NCBI GenBank assembly: GCA_046757965.1
Contig: JBHHZI010000100.1
Location: 1-12,225, forward strand
Length of the DNA: 12,225 bases
Reading direction: 5' to 3'
DNA from: JBHHZI01 sp046757965
Lineage (GTDB): Bacteria > Acidobacteriota > Polarisedimenticolia > SMYD01
Below, piece after piece: positions 8,280-12,225 of the stretch (position 1 is the stretch's first letter; each line of letters begins with the position of its first letter). The notes below the pieces were generated by a model that was given only the letters and a program-made list of their open reading frames with translations, searched no databases and was not told the origin of the DNA. Made by a program: the position numbers and the translations under genes.

Positions 8280-10349
8280 GTGGTGTCTCCGCTGCGGAAA
8301 TTGATCGGGCCCTTGGTGCGCCGCCTCCTGCCACGCCCCTGGGCGAATGATCCCCTGCTCGGCAACCAGCAGGTCGGCTTGCTTCTCTGGGCCGGTGTGG
8401 TCGGCGCGCTCGGGGCGGCGATCGCCATCGCCCTGCGAGGCGTGGGCGATCACATACAGTCTCTTCTCTGGGCGGGCCGGGACGACATCTGGCATCTGGT
8501 GGCGGCCAGTGAGCCGTGGTGGAGGCGTCTGGCCCTGCCGGCGATCGGCGGGGTCGTGGCGGGCCTGATCCTGGTGGTCGGTCTCCGCCTGGCCGGTCGA
8601 GGACGGGGATGGGGCATTCTCGAGGCGGTGGCCCTGCGGGACGGCGTTCTGCGCATGCGCCCGGCGCTGGTGAAGAGTCTGTCATCGCTCGTGACGACCA
8701 GCACGGGGGGGTCGGTGGGGCGTGAGGGCCCCATCATCCTGATGGCGGCGACGGTGGCGTCGAAGGTCGGGTGCGCCGTCGGCATGCGGACCCAGCGCCT
8801 GCGCATCCTGACCGCCTGCGGTGTTGCCGCGGGAATGGCCGGAACGTACAACGCGCCCATCGGCGCGGCCCTGTTTGCCATGGAGATCATCCTGGGCAAC
8901 TTCGCCATGGAGGTGCTGGGCCCCCTGGTCTTCTCCTCGGTCATCGCGACGCTGGTCACCCGTGCCTTCGCGGGGTCCGAGCCGATCTTTCATGTGCCGG
9001 CGTTCGAGCTGGTGTCGGCATGGGAGGTCATCCCGTACCTGATCCTCGGGATCGTGGGTGGTGCCCTCGCGTCGGTGTTCCTCGTCACGCTGAGAACGGC
9101 ATCGAGGCTGTCCGCGGCGTTGCCGCTGACCAGGCCGGTGGCCATGGGTGTTGTCGGAGTTCTCCTCGGGGTCGTCGTGCTGGCGTATCCCGAGATCTGC
9201 GGCCCCGGGCGCGGCCTGGATGCGGTGCTCATCGACTCGTCGATTGTCTGGCGCTTCGCGGGCATCCTGCTGGTCGCGAAGATGCTGCTCACGTCATTGA
9301 CCGTGGGCACCGGAGCGGTCGGGGGCGTCTTCACCCCCTCTCTCTTCGTCGGCGCCGCCGCGGGTGTCTCGTTCGGGAGCCTGGTGCACGCCGTGGCGCC
9401 GACCGTCACCGCCGGGCCGGGGGCGTACGCCCTGGTGGGCATGGGGTGTCTTCTGGCGGGCATGACCCAGGCGCCGCTGATGGCGATCATCATGATCTTC
9501 GAGCTGTCGCTGAACTACAGCATCGTGCTGCCCCTGATGCTGTCCTGCGCCGCGGCGTCGCTGGTGGCGCGAGCGCTGTCGGAGACGTCCGTCTACACCG
9601 AGGCGCTGTCCCGCCAGGATGCGGCGCTGGCGGTTCCCGAGGCGCAGGTGATGACCTCGCTCACCGTCGGCGAGATCATGCGGTCGGGGGCCGTGTCGGT
9701 GCCTCCCGATCTCCCTCTTCCCGATGTTCTGCAGCGCTTCCTGTCCACACGGGTCAACCACATCTACGTGGTGAGTCCCGCCGGTGTGTTCCTGGGCGCC
9801 ATCAGTCTCCATGATCTCAAGGAGACCCTGACCCAGACGGAGGATGTGTCGTTCATCCTGGCCCTGGACCTGATCCGGCCGTTCGAGTTCACCGTTCCCG
9901 ACGAGCATCTTGACCGGGTCATGGAGCGATTCTGGCGGCAGGCGTGTGAGCGCATCCCGGTGGTCGACCGTGCGGAAGGCGGCCGACTGCTCGGCACCGT
10001 GAGCAAGCGCGACATTCTCGGCGTCTACACGCTGGAGGTGCTGCATCGCAAGACACTGGTCACCCGCTTCCTCGGTGTGGACGAGGAACTGCATGACGAG
10101 TCGACCTACGTGGAACTCCCGGAGAGCCATCGCGTGGACGGCGTGGCGCTGCCCGCGACCCTGGCCGGCCTCTCGGTGCGTGATGCGCGGCTGCGCGAGC
10201 GGTTCGGCGTGACGGTCCTGATGATCCGCCGCCTCCACCAGGGGGGGGAGACGAGTCTCGTTCCCGGACCGGACACCACCTTCGCGCACGGGGATCGCCT
10301 GGTGGTGTTCGGGCCTCACGCCGGCCTGGAGAGCCTGCGGAGGATGTGA
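8280..10349 (+). CDS. CLC-family chloride channel/transporter with tandem CBS and RCK_C-like domains
   Basis: CLC proteins move chloride, as channels or H+/Cl- antiporters, in the inner membrane. The 689-residue product has a CLC membrane core (about 30-430), two CBS domains (about nt 9664-9830, VGEIMRSG on, and 9860-10050), and a C-terminal segment resembling the TrkA_C/RCK_C ligand-binding domain (about nt 10075-10340). CBS pairs usually bind adenine nucleotides; RCK_C domains bind small ligands and are known mainly from K+ transport proteins. CLC signatures are GREGP with the gating Glu149, GGVFTPSLF, and a late Tyr in SVYTEAL. The first signature is altered: GSGIPE is GWGILE, with Trp111 for the chloride-coordinating Ser. 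The internal proton-relay Glu (E. coli ClC-ec1 Glu203) aligns with Ile203, which favours a channel over a coupled exchanger. The GTG at 8280 (next codon also GTG) is preceded by CAGGG and lies 11 nt after rodA, so cotranscription is likely. Substrate anion is inferred, not shown. Confidence 0.88.
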   Translation: MVSPLRKLIGPLVRRLLPRPWANDPLLGNQQVGLLLWAGVVGALGAAIAIALRGVGDHIQSLLWAGRDDIWHLVAASEPWWRRLALPAIGGVVAGLILVVGLRLAGRGRGWGILEAVALRDGVLRMRPALVKSLSSLVTTSTGGSVGREGPIILMAATVASKVGCAVGMRTQRLRILTACGVAAGMAGTYNAPIGAALFAMEIILGNFAMEVLGPLVFSSVIATLVTRAFAGSEPIFHVPAFELVSAWEVIPYLILGIVGGALASVFLVTLRTASRLSAALPLTRPVAMGVVGVLLGVVVLAYPEICGPGRGLDAVLIDSSIVWRFAGILLVAKMLLTSLTVGTGAVGGVFTPSLFVGAAAGVSFGSLVHAVAPTVTAGPGAYALVGMGCLLAGMTQAPLMAIIMIFELSLNYSIVLPLMLSCAAASLVARALSETSVYTEALSRQDAALAVPEAQVMTSLTVGEIMRSGAVSVPPDLPLPDVLQRFLSTRVNHIYVVSPAGVFLGAISLHDLKETLTQTEDVSFILALDLIRPFEFTVPDEHLDRVMERFWRQACERIPVVDRAEGGRLLGTVSKRDILGVYTLEVLHRKTLVTRFLGVDEELHDESTYVELPESHRVDGVALPATLAGLSVRDARLRERFGVTVLMIRRLHQGGETSLVPGPDTTFAHGDRLVVFGPHAGLESLRRM

Positions 10350-10427
10350 CCGGGCCGGTCCGGATGTGACATCATGATCCGACCGCGAGGCGGCAGCCGC
10401 GGCGCCTTGCGCGGCACGGGGGAGACG

Positions 10428-12225
10428 ATGCACCGGTTCATCTCGTTGTTTCTCGTCGCGATGACAGGCGTGTCCGGCGCCGCGGCAGGGGAGTGGCCGG
10501 TGCCGGATGCCGGTCCCGATGCCATCGAGCCGGGGTCGGTCGAACGGATCCGGGAGTACACCACGGCGCCGGAATTCCTTTCCCCGGCGGTGGCCTACGT
10601 TCCGGCGGTTGCCGGCGTGCCGTCGCCTGCGCAGGTCCTGGGGCATGTCATCGGTGCCCCGGGCGTGCTCTCCCGGACCGCCGATGTCCACGGCTACTTC
10701 GACCGGCTGGCCGCCGCCTCACCGCGCGTGGCCACCTTCGAGATCCTGCGCACCGAGGAGGCCCGGCCGGTCCGTGTGGCGGTGATCGGTTCGGCGGCCA
10801 ACCTGAAGAGGCTGGCGTCCATCCAGCAGGCCATGTGGGACCTCGCGGATCCGCGTCGTGGCGATGCCGCGGCGGTGCGCGAGATGCTTCGCGGTCTGCC
10901 GGTGGTGTACCACCTAAACGGCGGACTGCACTCGACGGAGGTCGGCAGCCCCGAGATGCTCATGGAACTCGGGCACCGGCTGGCCACGTCCGAGAAGGAA
11001 TCGATCCGCAAGATCCGGGACAACGTCCTGGTGGTGATCAATCCGGTCAGCGAGCCTGACGGGCGGGACAAGATGGTGGACTGGTTCGAGCGCTATCTCA
11101 GGGGACAGGTCAATCACGACGACATGCCGCCCCGCTCGCCACCGTACTGGGGGAAGTACGTCTTCCATGACAACAACCGGGACGCGATCCAGGCGACGAC
11201 GGCGGTCACCGAGGCGGCCCTGGATGTGTTCTTCAGATTCCATCCTGTGGTGATGCTGGATCTGCACGAATCGGTGCCGTTCCTGTACATCTCGACCGGG
11301 ACGGGTCCGTACAACGAGAGCATCGATCCGGTGACCATCTCCGAGTGGCAGCAGATGGCCAACTACGAGATCGGCCAGGTGACCGCGGCGGGCATGCCGG
11401 GGGCCTGGACCTGGGGGTTCTTCGACGGCTGGTCCCCGAACTATCTCATCTGGATCGCCAACACGCACAATGCCATCGGCCGCTTCTACGAGACGTTCGG
11501 CAACGGCAGTGCCGAGACCATGGAGCGCACACTGGACCCCGAAAGAGACCGCTACTCCGACACGCCCGTGACCGAGCGGACGTGGTACCGGCCCCTGCCC
11601 CCGTCCGCCACGGTGACGTGGTCCCTGCGAGACAACACGAACTACATGGAGACCGGCGTCCTGGCGGCGCTGGAATTCGCCGCCGCCCACCGGGTGGAGC
11701 TCCTGACCCATTACGTCGAGAAGGGCGAGCGAGCGGTCCGCCGCGGGCGCGACGGATCCCCCCATGCGTGGCTCGTTCCGCTGGAGCAGGACGACCCGTG
11801 GCGCACGGGTCTGCTCCTGTTCACGCTCTCCAACCAGGGTGTGGAGATCCACCGGCTGTCTCGCCCGTTCACCGCCGGCGGGCGCGTCTTTCCCGCCGGC
11901 ACGGCGGTGGTGCGACTGGACCAGCCGTACGGCCCGCTTGCCCAGGGCCTCCTGTCGAGGCAGGCGTTTCCCGCGGACGGTCCCCGGCCCTATGATGATG
12001 TGAGCTGGTCCCTGCCTCTGCACTACGGTGTCGAGGCCATCGCCGTCGATGACCCCCTGATCCTGGATGCGCCGATGGAGCGGCTCGACGGGGCCGATAT
12101 CCCGTACGAGGGTGCCGTCCACGGCGAGGGACCGTTGCTGGTCATGCCCGACCGGGGCCAGGAGGGGGTCTTCCAGGCGGTGGAGGCGTTTGAGGGGCCG
12201 GGCCTCCACCCGGCCCACGCGATGC
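10428..12225 (+). CDS. Secreted M14-type zinc carboxypeptidase (3' partial)
   Basis: The frame runs open to the window end, giving 599 codons with no stop. ATG at 10428 follows GGGGGAG. An in-frame ATG at 10374 would only lengthen the signal region. Residues 1-20 are a signal peptide (RFISLFLVAMTGVSGAAAG), so the protein is exported. The peptidase fold carries the zinc motif HxxE as HSTE (His168, Glu171), a substrate-binding NNR triplet (KYVFHDNNRDA), and the third zinc ligand in MLDLHES (His280), with spacing like that of M14 enzymes. The usual ELRD catalytic segment reads SLRD (Ser399), with a Glu nine residues later (Glu408), so the catalytic glutamate is either displaced or lost. M14 enzymes cleave C-terminal residues from peptides or act on wall peptides; the substrate here is unknown. 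The gene lies 78 nt after the CLC gene and may be a separate unit. Confidence 0.85.
   Translation, partial: MHRFISLFLVAMTGVSGAAAGEWPVPDAGPDAIEPGSVERIREYTTAPEFLSPAVAYVPAVAGVPSPAQVLGHVIGAPGVLSRTADVHGYFDRLAAASPRVATFEILRTEEARPVRVAVIGSAANLKRLASIQQAMWDLADPRRGDAAAVREMLRGLPVVYHLNGGLHSTEVGSPEMLMELGHRLATSEKESIRKIRDNVLVVINPVSEPDGRDKMVDWFERYLRGQVNHDDMPPRSPPYWGKYVFHDNNRDAIQATTAVTEAALDVFFRFHPVVMLDLHESVPFLYISTGTGPYNESIDPVTISEWQQMANYEIGQVTAAGMPGAWTWGFFDGWSPNYLIWIANTHNAIGRFYETFGNGSAETMERTLDPERDRYSDTPVTERTWYRPLPPSATVTWSLRDNTNYMETGVLAALEFAAAHRVELLTHYVEKGERAVRRGRDGSPHAWLVPLEQDDPWRTGLLLFTLSNQGVEIHRLSRPFTAGGRVFPAGTAVVRLDQPYGPLAQGLLSRQAFPADGPRPYDDVSWSLPLHYGVEAIAVDDPLILDAPMERLDGADIPYEGAVHGEGPLLVMPDRGQEGVFQAVEAFEGPGLHPAHAM

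Noticed and set aside
10342..10370. Direct repeat GGATGTGAC (10342-10350 and 10362-10370) and odd palindrome GACCGGGCCGGTC (10348-10360) after the CLC gene
   Set aside because: Short, GC-rich and overlapping the CLC stop codon; no T-tract for a terminator and no known operator. Chance is a sufficient explanation.
9294..12218. Minus-strand open frames opposite the CLC gene and the M14 peptidase (9294-10691, 10914-12218)
   Set aside because: Same shadow pattern; the plus-strand products carry clear family motifs throughout.

Overview
The window is GC-rich, with every gene on the + strand and packed tightly. It suggests a rod-shaped, diderm (Gram-negative-type) bacterium with peptidoglycan. The gene styles (FecR-domain protein, receiver/GAF/GGDEF signalling protein, a Hypr-like GGDEF, a secreted M14-type peptidase) fit Acidobacteriota, the former deltaproteobacteria or similar GC-rich phyla. 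There is no rRNA or other phylogenetic marker here, so I do not name a lineage. GTG starts are common (5 of the 8 starts that can be judged). TGA is the main stop codon, and TAG ends two genes.

Layout: (1) 3-1286, the 3' part of a FecR-domain protein with C-terminal Fn3-like and Ig-like modules; the gene enters from outside the window. (2) 1295-2728, a degenerate receiver-GAF-GGDEF signalling gene split by one in-frame TAG at 2228-2230. Its GGDEF domain has serine where ordinary diguanylate cyclases have the guanine-contacting aspartate, which is the signature of Hypr (cGAMP-making) GGDEF enzymes. (3) 2851-8268, the elongasome cluster mreB-mreC-mreD-mrdA(PBP2)-rodA, complete and in canonical order. 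(4) 8280-10349, a CLC-type chloride channel or transporter with two CBS domains and a C-terminal RCK_C/TrkA_C-like domain, only 11 nt after rodA. (5) 10428 to the window end, the 5' part of a secreted M14-type zinc carboxypeptidase.

How they work together: MreB filaments with MreC and MreD position the RodA glycosyltransferase and PBP2 transpeptidase for lateral wall synthesis. The short gaps and overlaps from mreB to rodA, probably extending to the CLC gene, suggest one transcript starting in the 122-nt gap before mreB, which holds a weak promoter-like match and a clear 7-bp hairpin. The upstream signalling gene and FecR protein are in the same direction, but nothing in the sequence ties them functionally to the wall genes.

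Most of the window is conserved housekeeping. The part most worth a second look is the GGDEF gene: a candidate cyclic AMP-GMP synthase by its specificity residue, and one whose output domain is cut off from its sensor by a single amber codon. I saw no tRNA, rRNA, CRISPR array, insertion sequence, riboswitch or intrinsic terminator with a T-tract.
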